Positions 1 through 13,849 of a stretch of 64,000 bases of DNA are shown here, piece by piece. The stretch's first letter is position 1; the number at the start of each line of letters is the position of its first letter. The stretch lies in the NCBI GenBank assembly GCA_036345935.2, contig JADWOT020001887.1, positions 62,001 through 126,000 on the forward strand, written 5' to 3'. Under the pieces are notes generated by a model, which saw only the letters and a program-made list of their open reading frames with translations, made no database searches and was not told the DNA's origin. This DNA comes from Taenia hydatigena. Lineage: Eukaryota > Platyhelminthes > Cestoda > Cyclophyllidea > Taeniidae. Position numbers and translations under genes: made by a program.

Positions 1-3000
1 TAAGGAGGACCATATCGTAATTTAATGCCCATTTTTACGCGCGCTCAAATTTTACTGATTATCAAGCGATTCCGTGTAAACCACGGAACTGTGCACATTG
101 TGTCATTGTCAAAAGAGGCATCCCAAGGTGCCTGCATCCGAAGTGCTTATGGATGGAATAGTTATTAGGAGCGTATTTTCACAGTGATGCCTTGTCTTAG
201 TCGTGCTAGGAAGCAGCTTTGGCCTTAGCTGTTTTCCCCTTGAAGCTGATAGTTGGCTGACGGATCGCGGACACAGGCAAAGTTGCAGGTTTGGCGTCTC
301 CCTTAAGTTAACCAGATTGGTATTCTTGACGGCCAATGGTTGGTGGGCGTCCCCCAAGACACGGGCAAATGCGGATCGGCAAGCTTTAGGCTTCATCTTT
401 TTAGTTACGCTCTTTTCACTTATCTGTTAATAGGATTATTTGTTTGGTAGAGGTTTGGGTAGATAGACAGGCGAAGGTGAGGCGATCTACTTAATTCGTT
501 GTCTATGGGCATATCCGCGAATTTATCTCCACCAGCTGTATTTTAGAGGTCTGAGGTGTGGCGTTGGAACGTTTATACAGTCCTGCCTGATGTGAGTGGT
601 CGTGCCGCCTCATCTGCATTAGAACATTTGATTGTCGGAGGTGCTAAAAGTAACACCTCTCTGACGCCCTCACGACGCATTTTTTGGGTGCATCGCTTCA
701 TCTTGATTGCATTATTGCTGCTAAGAATGCTTAGGATGGAAGTTGCTCACAGTGGAAATGAATGGGATGCTTTGCCGTGCCGTGTCAGCTGTCTTGTTTA
801 CGTACGGTACTTGTTCCATTGATTTAAGGGCACGCGCACACATGGCAGGTCTATTGTACATAGTGTTGATTGACTGAGTACTGTCATGCTTGTCCGATGC
901 AGTGGAGCTGTAGGTGCACTGGGTAGCTTGGGGAGGAAGGGGGAAGAAGGGGTGTCACCGGCATCGACATGCCCAATGTATAGGGGCAAGTGGTGCACGC
1001 GGGCCTCCAACCCTGTATTCTAGAGCTTGACGATAATGCGACGCAGACATGGACAAAGGTCCGGTGTGGTCTAGTTTGCACCCTAGTTCTGCGACATTAG
1101 TTGGCTTTGTGTCTGTCGCACGAGTGCTTTTTTTTGCGGTGCGCCGCCTTTCCTGTAGTATATGTATGGCAGTGATGGGAACCTGAATGGGACAGTCGTC
1201 GCAAGTAGCGCCTTGTCCCCGCTTTTCCTTCTGATCATGGTATCCTTTTCTTCCATCACACCTATCATGGGTGTTGTTTCGAAACGATTATTTTGCGATT
1301 TATTTTACTATTTATTTGCCTCGCTGTTCCCCTTTATTCACTTGTTCGGTCATTTAGCAGAGATGTAGAGGTAGAGTCAAGTTGAGGCGGTAAAGCTAGT
1401 GTCGGCTGTCCAATGACTTTGCGTCATTCCGTTTATCTCAATCTCTTCATCCGCCGACCCACCTACATACCCACCCATCTGTTGATTTTTTTTCACTATC
1501 CATCTGTTTGTCCGGCCCTTTCTCGACCTGCAAAACGTGTGGCGGTAAATTTGGGCAGCATGCGGTAGGCATATGAGACTGACCGAGACGGACCTGTCCA
1601 TAGTGTTCATAGAAAGGATTAAAGCAGTGGACAATAGAAAGCTAAGATGTTAGAATACACCTTAGTCAAGCGAATGTAAAGCTACTGAGGGAGGTGGAAA
1701 CACCAATTTTATACTCTGGTAAATTGCTCAATTTGCCGACCGAAGGTAAAGGAGGTGAGCAGGTACCAAATAATGTAGCTGAAAGAATGTAGGTGCTGCC
1801 GACGATGAGATGCATCAATGCTGCAAGGTTAGCTAGGCCGCACTAGGCACCCATGGACGTCGAAGTGAAGTAGGCCATGTCAGTGCAGAGTTGTGCCGAT
1901 GGCTTCTCGTGTGCCCCTGAATCCATTTTCCTACAAAGCGCGGGGAATGGCTACTCCAACGAGTAAGTATATTATCTGCTGCACAAGACTTGGTCTTCAA
2001 GTAGGGGATTACGCAAGACGGTGTTGGCTGGTTGGGTGTTCAAAATCATCAAACGCATGCAAGGGAGTTGCGTGCCTCAACGCCGATCCAGACTAATCCA
2101 CATGGGAACGGGATCCATACCCAGGTATAAATATTGTCAATCTGCATCTCTCTTAGGGGTCTCATTATTAACCGGCCAGTGCCTATCCACAGGGTCGCAG
2201 GACTCATTCAGGGATCATTGCATCAAACTGTGTCCATCACAATAGACATGAGACACATCATCGAGTGCTTGACGCGTGGTGTTTTTACAATTGACCTCTG
2301 CGTCATTGCTTCTTCCCACTGTGCCATCATTCTTGTTTTTTGTTGGTGGGCGTGAAGTTACTCCTTTCTTTTAGCATGGGGAGTCCTCTCATTATCGTTA
2401 GAATGATTAACGATTCAATTGTGCTGTTTTCTGGATTTTTCATACATTTCCTATTTGCCCATGCTTAGCGCTTTGCGAGGTTTTGGTTAAGTCGTGTCGA
2501 TTGAAAGTCAACGATTCGTTGTTCCCGTTATCCGGATGGTACTACCTTTTTGCTAATTCTCTCCATTTTCGCAGTTTTCTCGTAAAACCTAATGCTTTTA
2601 AAAAGTGGTTAAAAGGCGATTGTTTAGCAAGGTGAAGTCTCTTCTGCCTTTTGTTCGCTTGCGAAGAGTAGACAACAATCCATTCACAGGCTAGTGGTAG
2701 AACGACAGGGCTTTTATGTCTCAAATTCAACTGTCGTGTGTAAAGTTAAGTAGGTTGACTTCATTTATGAAATCGTAAGTTGTGCAATGATTCTGCCAGA
2801 TCGCCTTCTTGCGTTGTTTCATTTGATTACTGCGAATTTTTTTTCGTTCGTGTGAAATTTTACCTTTCTGATAATATGCAGGAAAAACGAGGCATTTTAT
2901 TTCTGCCATTTGATTCGGCACTCACTTTTAGCGTAGCTTCCTTTTCCCATCTCCAAGCTGACAATTAACTCATCAGTAGGTTCAAATTTTCTTGTTTACC

Positions 3001-4030
3001 TCTTTTTAGCTTTTAACCTCCGAAATTAAGTATTTCTTTGGCGACTCAGACTTACTTTCCGTTGTGAATTCGTTTTTCTGTGATACCTTTGCCTTGAGCC
3101 TATAATTGCTTGCTATTCTCAAAGGGAGGATTTTTTAAGATCTCATGCGTTTTATTTGTAATAGTTGTTCCTTGTCGTATTCCCTGGGCGACTCCTCGAT
3201 GTGTACGGTTTTTTTTTTTCATAGTGATCCCTGCGATTTTTACTCCCATTTTTAGCTTCGTCCTAGGTCATAGACAGATTTAGCGTGTGTAGTTATTTTT
3301 TGCAACCTATGAATTCAGCGTTTGTCTTCATGTGGTAAGACGAGTGCCTGTGGTCTACATTTCATTGGCGCGAACCATTTGGAAATGTTTGATTCTAATT
3401 GCAATCCAGCTGACGACGACCAGACAGCAGCACGTGTGTAACGTGGTGTACAGAAGGGACAGTTTCATGGCTATCGTATCACTTCTGCTTTTTACACATC
3501 CCGATTGTAATGTCCTTTTGGGTGGACGTAAGATAGGAGAGGATGCTTTAATGGGAGGAGCACCTGAAGGCCTTGAATAGTTGTGTCAAGCAGACACTGG
3601 GAATTGAGAAGTTGACTTAACAAATAAAGGGTCTCAGGAATTACCACTGTGTGGGCGAGCTGAAAACCAACGATTTCGGGATATCCACTGGCTGATAGAC
3701 GTCTACACCTTTCAAATGTCTAATTGCTGACTAGGTAGACGTCTCCTGCTGGTATGGGTATCCAAGATTGTAGATGCCTCCGTTGTCCACAGGCGCTGGC
3801 ACTGGTCTGTGCCATTCTTGACAAATGATGTCTATCCCTTGTATAGCGTGACCTATCTCTTCCTGCTTCGCGTGACGCCTCTGCATTTTGAATGCTCATG
3901 GGGACATAAAACTACCACCTTTCCCAAATCCATGCTTGCTGTTTTCGTTTCGCAGGTCCAAATGTCGATGGTGTATGGATTGAATGCTGACCAGCGGTCC
4001 GCTGCCCAAAGCGGATTTTAAGTGCAATTT
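1..4030 (+). repeat. SD1 block, copy a (diverged segmental duplication)
   Basis: This block is homologous in the same direction to about 51,340-54,520 and in inverse orientation to about 36,960-40,480. A shorter copy lies at 14,341-16,050. Anchors seen directly: the stretch around 300-380 (CAAGACACGGGCAAATG) matches 51,340-51,385, and 230-345 matches the reverse complement of 40,320-40,420. The 3' end around 3,670-4,020 (GTTTTCGTTTCGCAG) matches the reverse complement of 36,970-37,380. Copies are diverged with many small indels. A pyrimidine-rich splice-acceptor-like sequence near 3,945-3,957 is kept in three copies, so the block probably derives from a gene, but I recognise no protein family in it. 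Ends are approximate. Confidence 0.8.
3290..3590 (+). pseudogene. degenerate exon-like segment of SD1
   Basis: This is the counterpart of the open segments at 37,520-38,066 (minus) and 53,880-54,240 (plus). It keeps the nucleotide anchor CAGCTGACGACGACCAGAC and the downstream GAGCACCTGAAG motif, but the frame is interrupted by several stops. The protein family is unknown. It is called broken because the reading frame that is partly open in the other copies cannot be followed here. Confidence 0.35.
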
Positions 4031-7000
4031 ATCGGTGTGGAAACACCGCTACCATCGTGAAGTCTACAAAAACCACGCGTCAAGAGGGAAACGGGACACC
4101 GGAATGATCATCTCTGTCTTCTGGCAGCACTTTGATGTTGAACAGCACAAACTCTTGAAATCCTTAATCCCCACTGTTCCTGATACCTGCATCTCCCCAC
4201 TCAAGCTGTGATGACATCTCTACAGTGTTGTTTGTTCTTGTTCATTTTCATCATTAGCAAATTTAAAAATGTTACCCATTTGTATGTGTTTCCTCGCAAA
4301 CAAAGGAATTGGAGTGTTGAGTGGCTTTGCGCGGGTGATAAAAAATTTGCTTTTTGGTCGACGTGGCCGAGGCGTGTGAGGTGAGGTGGTCCGCTGTGAT
4401 ATGCCAGAAGATTCTCCAGATTGTGGTGGGAGTGCAGCAGTCGCATTTTGCTACGACTGAGTGATCAAATAAAAGTGGCTATTCAGCGCGCCGCTTTTGT
4501 GTTGAGAGGTGAGTAAGTACATAAACTGCGCACAATGGTTTAAGTTGGGTTTTGTCAAGTCTAAGTTGATTTGAATAACAAACAGCTAACGGAGTGACGT
4601 CAGATTGAACTGTTTTTTTTTCGCACAATCGCGGGTATTTTGAGCCAATAGGCTGCCCAAAACTTCATTTGTGTCCACTTTTGTGTACCAGAGCAATTCG
4701 ACGTAAGGAATTGCCACATTTTTGTCGAATAAATTTTACTGAATTCAGACACACGCGTTTGATTAGTGATCGATTTTATTTTAATAATGTCTGTGAATCT
4801 TAGTCATTTGGTCCGGCATATCAAATGTAATACATCATGCATGGTTTAAGACCGAAAATAAATGCATTTGAGGTTTATAATTTCTAAGACACAATTCAAC
4901 TGCAGATTGCGTATTTTGTTAAGTGACAAAAGTCTTTAAGCTAATCAAATCGCTCATCATTTTGAGGTCATCAGTGGTAACTGCTTTCCATCTCAAGTTT
5001 CATGATTTTGGCAAGAGAGGGTCTTGTATTTCAAAAGACTTATTCTACTTACTGGAGATCGCTTGGTAAAAATGAGTTTGCGGGGCATGAATTTCACTGG
5101 AACATGTCGCGTCTGGCTGGAGCATAATTTGCTAATCACGAGTCCTCTACCTAGCGATTCAGGGTTAGAATTCTTCCTTTGGCGTCACTTTACATGTAAC
5201 TCGGGTAAGAATAAATTCAATTTTATGATTTCTTATCACACTTGTCGTGCGTAAACTAGCAACAGCTATTTACCAGACAGTTGCTTTGCTTTTTATCCAA
5301 GACATTAGTCGTTAATGCGCGGTGAAATTGCTTCATACAACTATCTATGGCACGCATATCTGTAAACTACGTTAAAATCTTAGTCAATTTAAGTTATTGA
5401 ATAGCTTTAGGGTTGTAGCTAGAAGCCTTCAAGGCAAGGCGAGAAAAGGATTTATTTGCAAAAGAGCTGCTCACCGCGCTCCACCGCCATCGGAGAGGTC
5501 AGAATGCTATCAGATTCGTACTGGTAGTCTAGACCAATGTAAGCATAAGGCATAACATGGGTGAAAAAGTACCAAGCGCTTTGTGCTCTAAGTATTCCTT
5601 ACTTTGGTCTTAAAGTGATTCCAATAAGGCCCCGGCCGTTATCTTGTGTGGTGCCAAAAACGTAGGTCTCCTCTGAAATTATAACATTTGGTGCCGTGCG
5701 GCATTAACAAACAGCCAGAGTGAATATCGCACTGCCGCATGATTGTTTCATCTTAATCTAACGTTAATTAGGATTAGGCCTCAAACGCTGGGTTACTTGC
5801 GTTTCAGCGAAGTACAGTTTGATTGTAAGACAGTTAATGCCTAGGAATGAACACAATTTAATGCGAATGATTTTAATACGAAAACTAGGATGGCTTAAGT
5901 ACATAGCTGAGATACATTTTCTTGGTTTTCACCTACAATTATTCAGTTTTGTACTCAGTCGCTTTTTCCATCGTCAGTAGCTGCGATGCGCCTCGAATCA
6001 TGCAACAAAAATTTGGACCTGGCCGACAGTTAGGTAGACTATTTTGGTAAAGAAAGCCAAAACAACGCAAGCATATAGATTTGTTTATTCAGATCCAGAT
6101 TCGACTAGAATTATAATTTAACAGCTTAAATCATTTAGTAGTTACTTGCGACAGTTCTCCTTTAAAACTGTAAAAAGTAAGGTTTGGACGATGATGAGAG
6201 CGCCTAGACTGACGCAGATAATCGGTAACGCACACTCCAACAATCGGGTACCTCTGCGACCAGAAATGATCCAAATTGAAAGTCATATGCATATTTTATT
6301 CTGCAAATGCTTTAAACAAGTGTTTAGAGCAAAACCCTTTCCTCACATTTAATCAAGAACGAGCTAGAAATGAAACTTAGCATTCTGCTTCCTTCTGTAG
6401 TTGCTTGCGGCAGTTCTTGTTCACAAATCAGTTAATTTTGGCGCATCTGATATGCTAAGATCCCGTTTAGGCAAAGAAAGTTATGGCAGTTCTCGTTTCA
6501 ATCTCGGACAACGTAGCTGTGGCTGATGTGTAGGGTGTCTGTTATAGCAAGGAAAGATGAGACACTACGGTTCTAGAGCTGCGCTCTCTTCTACATCTTT
6601 TGGTCAAGAGTGGCTCAGAAATGAGATATGGCAGCTTACTTCTTTTGGAAACTCGTGCAAAATTTTCCGTTGCAAGTTTTTTTTCGATTGGCAAAGAGAG
6701 TTCAGAGAATATGGTAACAAAGAAAAATGTGAAAATATGGAGAGGTTTGTACACTCAGGGCAAAGGTAAAATGGTTTAGATCTGAGTAGCGACGATTCGG
6801 GTGTGTGAGAACATGGGACAAAGAAAGTCAAGTCGATTAGGTTATATCAGGCAGTGCAGTTTTAAGAATAGATTGTTTGAGAGAGTAGGGGGATATTTCA
6901 CGCTTCTTAAACACTTTAACCACTTGATATTTCTACACCTGGTCTTGTTTCCTCTTCTTGATCACAATCCAGCCATGTACCATTCGCATCCCTCACTTCA

Positions 7001-8180
7001 TTCGCTTGCGTCGTTTTAATATTATCACATCTGGTATCCAGTGTAAATCATATGGAAAAAAGACTATGATTAGCCTCTTCTAGTGGGTCATTTGAAAAAA
7101 ATCAAATGTTTTTCACTAAGCCAGTTCCTTTATACTTTGCTCACTCACATAGCTAGATGAGTGGGCAAGTAGAATCGGAGTAGAAAAGGATGGAAAAGTA
7201 GAGAAGAAACGAGCATAGCACCGCAGCTCCATGCTGGCAAACTCTTACGTCTTCGCCTCAGCCTCAATTTTCTTAAAATTCTTATTACTTTGATCCTACC
7301 GATGGCGAATGAATCGCCATTGTCATTTGCATTAGAACAGCCTCTTTGCTAATCCAATGGCGATCTTTGGGTGCGAATCGCCGACTCCTTTAACCAAAAT
7401 TTGATCTTGCACTGCGTTTGCTGTGCTGCACTTACTTTTTACGTTTCAAATCCCCAACTAAGCAGATGCGTTAGGAGACCTGCTGGTGTACAACAACTTG
7501 CTCAATATTCATGTTCCACTGCGGAAGAACTGTAGCCCGGTACGCAAGTCTAAGCTTGACTAATCTGAACTGAGTCAGAATAGACAAGACTAGCAGCCTA
7601 GGCTGGATTATGGCAAGCTCGAGTAAGGCGCCTTATACGTTGCTATTTAAAATGACCCGCCTAATCAACTCGACACAACTCTTTTCAAGGAGAGTTGAGG
7701 TGTTCTTTTTCTATCGCGCAGACATTAGGGATCTCTTTTCTACCTACCTTTTCTCATGTGCCACTTCAAGGCATCTTCGGTGAGTGTCTCCTTTATCGCA
7801 TGCTCACACGTATTGCTTCTTACCTAGTGTCATACTGTTTGTGCTCATGCACATGTAGAAGAAGGAGTGTTGGCACCGAAATTTATTGCTAATTTTTATG
7901 ATGTCTATCTGTTTTCGCCTCTTCGACATCTCTGGAATAAATGATTGAAATGTCTGGAGTGATGAAGAGAGAGTTGCGACAGAAGTGGGATATACAAATA
8001 AGACGAGAGGCGAAGATAAAACAAGGCAGGAGAGTGGCACCGACGAATAACTGAATGGCAAGAACGGCAGCGCGGCTGTAAGCAAACTTCACTAACCTGG
8101 GTGAAGCAACGTGATTTATCGGCCGCAAGCAACGAAAGAATGATTGAGTGCTAGGCAATAGTAAGTGTTTTGTGGAGGGT
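4031..8180. other. unassigned region
   Basis: I see no recognisable gene. Open frames are all under about 80 codons and lack splice signals or family motifs I can name. A loosely repeated phrase (TTGCGACAGTTCT-like) recurs near 6,150, 6,405 and 6,485, suggesting an old local tandem duplication. Otherwise this is A+T-rich intergenic or intronic sequence. Confidence 0.5.
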
Positions 8181-8560
8181 AAGTAGAGGAAAGGATGAGA
8201 AAGTTCAAAGTGGAATGTCTCTGCACGGTGCTGGAGCACTAACTTTCTTTTTTTTTCTTTCTGCACGTTCTTAAATTTCTCCATTTGCCCACTTTTCTAG
8301 CCATGTATTCGAGTAGAGTATGCAGAAATCAATTTTGTGGAAGGCATATGAATTTTTATTGAACGGCACACTCAAAGACGTTACCCATATTTCTACCCTG
8401 ATTAGTGAAACACACTAGGATATCAGCTGTGACGAAAATGAGGATAAGGAGAAGGAAGGGAAGATAAAGCAGAGGAGGAGGAGAAGCCGGTGGCATAAAT
8501 TATCCATAATTTTTAAGCTTGTAATCTCTTATGATCTTCTGAGGTTAAAACGGTGAAGTG
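8180..8560 (+). repeat. SD2 block, copy a
   Basis: Diverged direct homology to about 13,850-14,340. The clearest anchors are CCATGTATTCGAGTAGAGTATG here against CTATGTATTCGAGTGAAGTATG there, both followed by a shared GGAAGG motif and a similar downstream order. In copy b this block runs straight into SD1 sequence at 14,341. No coding potential is recognised. Confidence 0.6.
8432..8487 (+). repeat. purine-rich low-complexity tract
   Basis: About 55 bases that are almost entirely A and G, with runs of AGGAGG and GGAAGGG. This is simple low-complexity sequence, and no function can be inferred from it. Confidence 0.7.
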
Positions 8561-11500
8561 TGCCGTTGGGGTATTGGGGAGATTAAGATGGAAGTGGAGG
8601 CGATGGAAGCTGAGAAGCAGACCAAAGGTGAGTAGCTAACGAAGGGGTACTGAGGCAATGATGAAGAATTGGATGGTTGAAACGACGATAACTTGGGAAG
8701 CAAGATGAATGTTATAAGGCGAGTGAATGCCGTATGATTTACCGCTTGTTAATTTGATCGGTGGTTCGTGGTGTCTAGTGGTTTCTTTGAAGCAAATGTC
8801 ATTTGCCTTTGTGCTTCTTCACTTCAGCTGACACTCATGCATCATTGCGCGTGAAACGGAGGCGGAAGACAATGCGAAGGACTATTGATACTTGTGTGCT
8901 TTAAAATGCTCCGCATTACCTAGATTGTCAAACCTTGATTTCTTTTCACCATGGCGATCAGATAAGAGTGCGATGGAGAAGCGACTTGAAAAGTAACATT
9001 CTTATAATGGTATACTACCTAACAAGTCGTATTTCTCTATCTTTGGTGACAGGAATTAAAAGTTAGAGTGCTGAGGACCCTCAGCATCAAATAATTGTGA
9101 TGACGAAACAACCGCTGACACTCACATCAATTAGAAGAATTGTGAAGGCTCGCCAAATAAGTGTCATCTATATGTGGTAACTAAAAAACTATACTTTCGA
9201 GTCTATCAGCATTGCCTTTTCTTCTATTGCATGGACCATAAAGTTGCGCGATGCACTTCCGATTACTTGCTAGATGAGTGACTAACTTGTAATGCGAAGC
9301 AGTTTTGCATTTCAGTGTTCGGTGGTCAGACTCACAAGTCATCCATTCACGGACGAAGATGTTCCCTGCCGGCATCTTCAGAGGACCAAACATTTGCCGC
9401 TGCAGTACATCCAGCCGGTAACATTTAAAGAAATTATGAAAACCTGGGGCATGACAGCACAAGACCTCCTCCCGCAAAATAATTGCCTTTCAGCCTTTGC
9501 GTTTGGATGAGCTCTAGACACCATGTTAGTTTTTTCATCCGTAATCCTTTACATCCTTTCAACCGATGTTTCTTGTCACCTCATGTCGTGTGATGATAGC
9601 TTGGGTTGAAGAGGTATAGAGGTCTGAGAACTGGAAGTTTGATGGAAATTATGGTAATGGATTTTGAGTTGCTTACTGCTAGAGTACAAGCATTGTAACA
9701 ATGGTTTGTCTTCTTCGAGTTTACTAGTGGCTCTATGCAGATCATGTTTGCAGACTGTAGAGAATCACTAAGAATGGCACCATTCTAAGGTTCTAATTTG
9801 GGCTTGGGATTGTGCAAACTGTTGCCTACTGGGATCGAAGAACACGTAATTTAGCATTTTGGACATTTGTCAAGTCTTTATGCATCTCGCGTTTTATTTG
9901 CATTGAAAATGCTTATCTCCTGTTTTACTTCAATTGTGCTTTTATAAAAGGCTATTTATCGAATTAGACCACTTTTGCTAATTGGCTATCCATTGTGCTT
10001 GCACTGACTTCTACGTAAAGCAAAGCAGAAAACATTCACTTTAATCTTTATGGCACGAATATTTTCAACTGGACTTACACTTTTGGACAAGATCCCAACT
10101 CAGAAGACAATGATTGGTCAACGTCCGCTGCTTCCAATCACCGGGAAGCAACGAGCGCATACTTTGCTAATTTAAGCCAATCGCCTTCGGAGCTGTAGTG
10201 GTCAATAACGCAGCATTGTGTGTTTTAGAGCACCTTTAGATTTTGTAAAACCCTTGCCTAACAATTATCGCAAGTGTGTGAATTTGCGAAGTTCTCCTAA
10301 ATCAACTCGTAGTATGAATATCGCCTTTTGATAAGGCCCTGCAAAACTACTGAGCCTGCCAGAAATAATGAATGCATTGGCTCTTGGCAACGAACTGGTT
10401 AAAAATGGAGCGATCCTAGTTTTTTAAAGGCATCCGCATGACGGATTGCGTGAGACATTTTTTTAAGTCAAGCAATTAAGCTTCCGTCTGTGTGTTCCCA
10501 GTTTTTAGTTCAAACGAACTCTGAAGCGCGTAAATCACGTTTCCAGTGAGTTACCAAAGGAATCGGTGGCAATGGGTATTTGTTTCAATGCACTTTCCAA
10601 ATGGTTAGCAGTCAGCACACGCCAATCAAGTGACTGAGTGGAGGTCATTCACTCGGCCACCCCCATCCAGTAATAGGTGCCCACTCTGCTCACCCCTGAA
10701 GCATAAAAGTGCAGAGGTGAAAGACAGATCATCTAACTTCATTGCATACATGCAAAGCTGGATCCAAAACAATTTTCGATGTGAACCTGACCGCACCTTT
10801 CCGTATTCCTTCAGCTGTGAAAGTTGCTATTAAGATGGCGGAAGGGACAATAAAGATGCTAACACTTTGGTATTCTAATATCTTCTCCGAAACGATGGAT
10901 GTAGTATAAACAACGCCGGTGGTTCTGATCTTCAATGCCATTCTTTCGAGTTAGTGATGGCTGCGTGGTGGGTAAACTCAGGCAGGGACGACTGAGACCA
11001 AGCCATTTGTTAGCGATTTGCTTAAAGTCGACTTCGAAAATCATTAAGTTCTCTCACAACAGTGCGTTTCATTTTACCGTCTTCTCTCCTTGCAGAAGTA
11101 AATCCAGCCATTTCTCCTCTTGCGTGTTGTAGACTGATCAGTCTGTAGTTAGGTAACTCAACTTTGATCCACTAATGCCAAAACACGGCACTTCAGCGTT
11201 CGGCCACAGTCGCTATGATGCTGTAATAAGTGCTAGTGATATTTTTCTCGTTGACGGAATCCATGCAACTTGTTTCCGCCTCGACCTCGATGTCACTGAC
11301 CTGTATAGACTATGCTGGCTTAAGATTAAAGTCGAAGAGGGATTCTTACTAGATGCTCGACATTTAAGTCTTTCGCACTGTAAGATGACTCGACTGATTC
11401 TGCTGTGAATTTACTGAATGGAAGTGTAGAGCCTTCTCTTTCCTCTTAACAGTGCCGCAAGTTATCAAACTATGCAACTTTCGAATCGTAAATTTGGAGA

Positions 11501-12070
11501 TTTGATGCAAGCCGAACCTGCACTGCTTACAAGGTGTGCCAACAATTATCGCAACTTGGCGATGTGCGCACGTGTCTCCTGCAAGTTATTATGGCCAGAC
11601 CTCTAGGAGGACGGCATAACCTACTCATCTAAAGAGTGCGCAAAGAAGGCACGACCAGTCTGCAATTGTCTGGTAGGTATTTCGCAGGAGAAACCTGAGA
11701 AGGAATCTGCGTGGAGAAAAACAGGCGGCTAAGCAATAACACAACCATCCAGGATGCATGAAGATCAGCAATCAAGTAGAACTTTCGAAAAGTTTGGAAG
11801 GAAAGTATTTTGCGCTTGCAGGCATTTGAAGCACCGATCAACATTTAGACTCATCGATTTCCGCTTTACTCAAAGGGTTCTAAAGGCGTCTTCGACCATA
11901 AGACACTTTACAAATGTTAACCAAACTATTGGTTAAATAAAACTGTTCCTTGATGGTAAAATAAGCCGAAAATTTCGGATTAGACCGTTCACTGATGCTT
12001 CAATTAGAGGGATTGATACACCCACCATCCTGTATGGTAGAAGAATTAAATCCTTGATTATCTCATCACA
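8561..12070. other. unassigned region
   Basis: No gene recognised. Two short open frames are worth recording: 9,292-9,510 (+, 72 codons, including the phrase FKEIMKTWGMTAQDLL) and 11,175-11,408 (+, 77 codons). Neither has a family signature I recognise, and both could be chance. The region ends at a fragment of the NK2 homeobox repeat. Confidence 0.45.
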
Positions 12071-12074
12071 GACA

Positions 12075-12560
12075 TAAAAGCATGAATAAGCCCTTGACAC
12101 AAATAAATGTGGTGATAACATCTACTTACCAGCAGGTACACATGTTCTCATTTCACCCGTTTTGTATCTAAAGGTGCACCAAATGCGGAATGCCCAGTTG
12201 TACCCGAGGGGAACAAACACGGACCCCCCCCCAGCCTTACAGCAGCAAGTGGAACAAGAGACACCAGTATTTCCAAGACCCGATTCCCCCCTTCCCTTAT
12301 TTTTTGCCATAGAATAACAATAAAGACAAACAAACCCAACTAAATCCTTCGCCACTAAAAAGGCTGGAGATCGATGAGGCTGCTTCAAATGAATAAGATA
12401 TCTTAGGGGCAATGCCTGTATTTTCCACATGTATTCCAAAATCGACCAATTCTATATATCGTGTACTACAACAGACATCCTGCATCGACTTGTCTTTGTC
12501 TGCAAAGCAAAATGGAAGCTCAGGCCAGCCTCAAACTACCACTACGATGCCAAACTTCCC
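12075..12560 (+). pseudogene. NK2-class homeobox gene fragment, copy 0 (middle exon only)
   Basis: This stretch is homologous to the exon starting at 19,471 and at 25,731 in the two larger copies. The acceptor context (AAAG before GTGCACCAAATGCGG) and the start of the translated exon (GAPNAEC.VVPEG) match GASNAERLVVPEGG in the 25.7 kb copy. Further on, CTAAAAAGGCTGGAGATCGATG corresponds to the PPKRLKID codons of that copy. The frame is broken by indels, and the acceptor CAG has become AAG. There is no first exon upstream and no homeodomain downstream, so this is a truncated, decayed duplicate. The homeobox assignment is by linkage through the 19-20 kb copy. Confidence 0.7.
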
Positions 12561-13849
12561 AACGCCATCACACAATGTCATATGACTCATCAGCGCATGC
12601 CCCGATTTGTGAGGACATAAATTGTGTTTTCCCATCACTTCTTTTAATTTAATTAAGCTTCGCCACCTAGCCCAGTTTATGCTGCCTGCACCCAACCGTG
12701 TGTGCTTGTGCGTGTGTGATGGTGGGTGGATTTATCATCATTATTAACACAACTTCAAAACCATCCACACATATAAACATACCAATGCGCTGTAGTTGGA
12801 GTTATCGGCCCCCCACAGTATCACGCCTTACATTCTAATTATGCCAAGACGGAAAGGCGTCTCTCTTCCTCTGTCACGGGTAGTCAATCCTCACACCGTC
12901 GGGAGGAGGTGCTTTAACTTCCCGTCCCCTCGCTGACTCGTGGCAGCTACTTCTTCATCTTGAGTTGTCTTTTTACTCCTCTACCGACCAAGATGGCGAG
13001 ATGACGATTCAGCCATGAGTCAGTGGATTGTGTGCATTGCTGCATGTTAGCAGAGAATAAGTTGGCACCATCTATTTTCACCACTTTCGCAGTTGAGAAA
13101 GCTTTACTTGGATGTGTTTCAAGCGTTGTTAAGCCCCTCCCACCTCTTACGCCAGATCACTTTTATCTCACTGCTAAATTACCATTTTGTTTCTTGAGAT
13201 AGTTGACCCGTATCCTCATACATCCCTTTTGACATTTTAGCCTCACGTCTTAATTACCCCTCATTCCTACTACTACCAAGCCTTTTCCATTCTCAAGTCC
13301 AGAAAACCATCTACAATTGAAGGTAGAGATGCTGCTCTCAAGTGGTTAGTGATTTGATGGGGTGAAGGTATAAGAGAGACTATGGTTTGGAAGGAAGGGA
13401 CGTACTCACACTCACCTGTACCATCGTAACTATGCAGATTTTTGGGCACTAATCACCCTTATACTTCTCCTTTCGCCTTCTATCGCCCAGTTTTTGACAT
13501 AATAGGGCTGGATTGCAGGAACGATGATAGTAAGAATAATAATAACTCCATTTTGTTCTCGATGTTTCCTTTCTGAAGGACAAATTTTAGTCATTTTATG
13601 GACAGTAAGGGCAATGCGAGGCATAAAATTGAGCAAAGAATTTGGTGACTCACCCCTAACAACTGCCATAGAACTAGCAAAGGTGCGTTTTAGACCAATT
13701 GCTACCTTGCACTAGGGAGAACAGTGGTGCTGACTCCGTCTTCCCAGTATAGAGGCGACATCAGGCTTGTCCAGCTAAATGAAATGGAAAAATAGTTGGG
13801 TGGGAGGCGAAGACGGGACGTTTGCAGAAGGGAAATGAAAGGAATAAGA
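12561..13849. other. unassigned region
   Basis: No gene recognised. One minus-strand frame at 13,430-13,669 includes a hydrophobic run (GVIIILTIIVPAI) that could be a membrane segment, but nothing else supports it. Confidence 0.4.

Noticed and set aside
12220..12300. Run of C residues as a possible regulatory or G-quadruplex element
   Set aside because: A single homopolymer inside a decayed exon, absent from the sister copies; most likely slippage.
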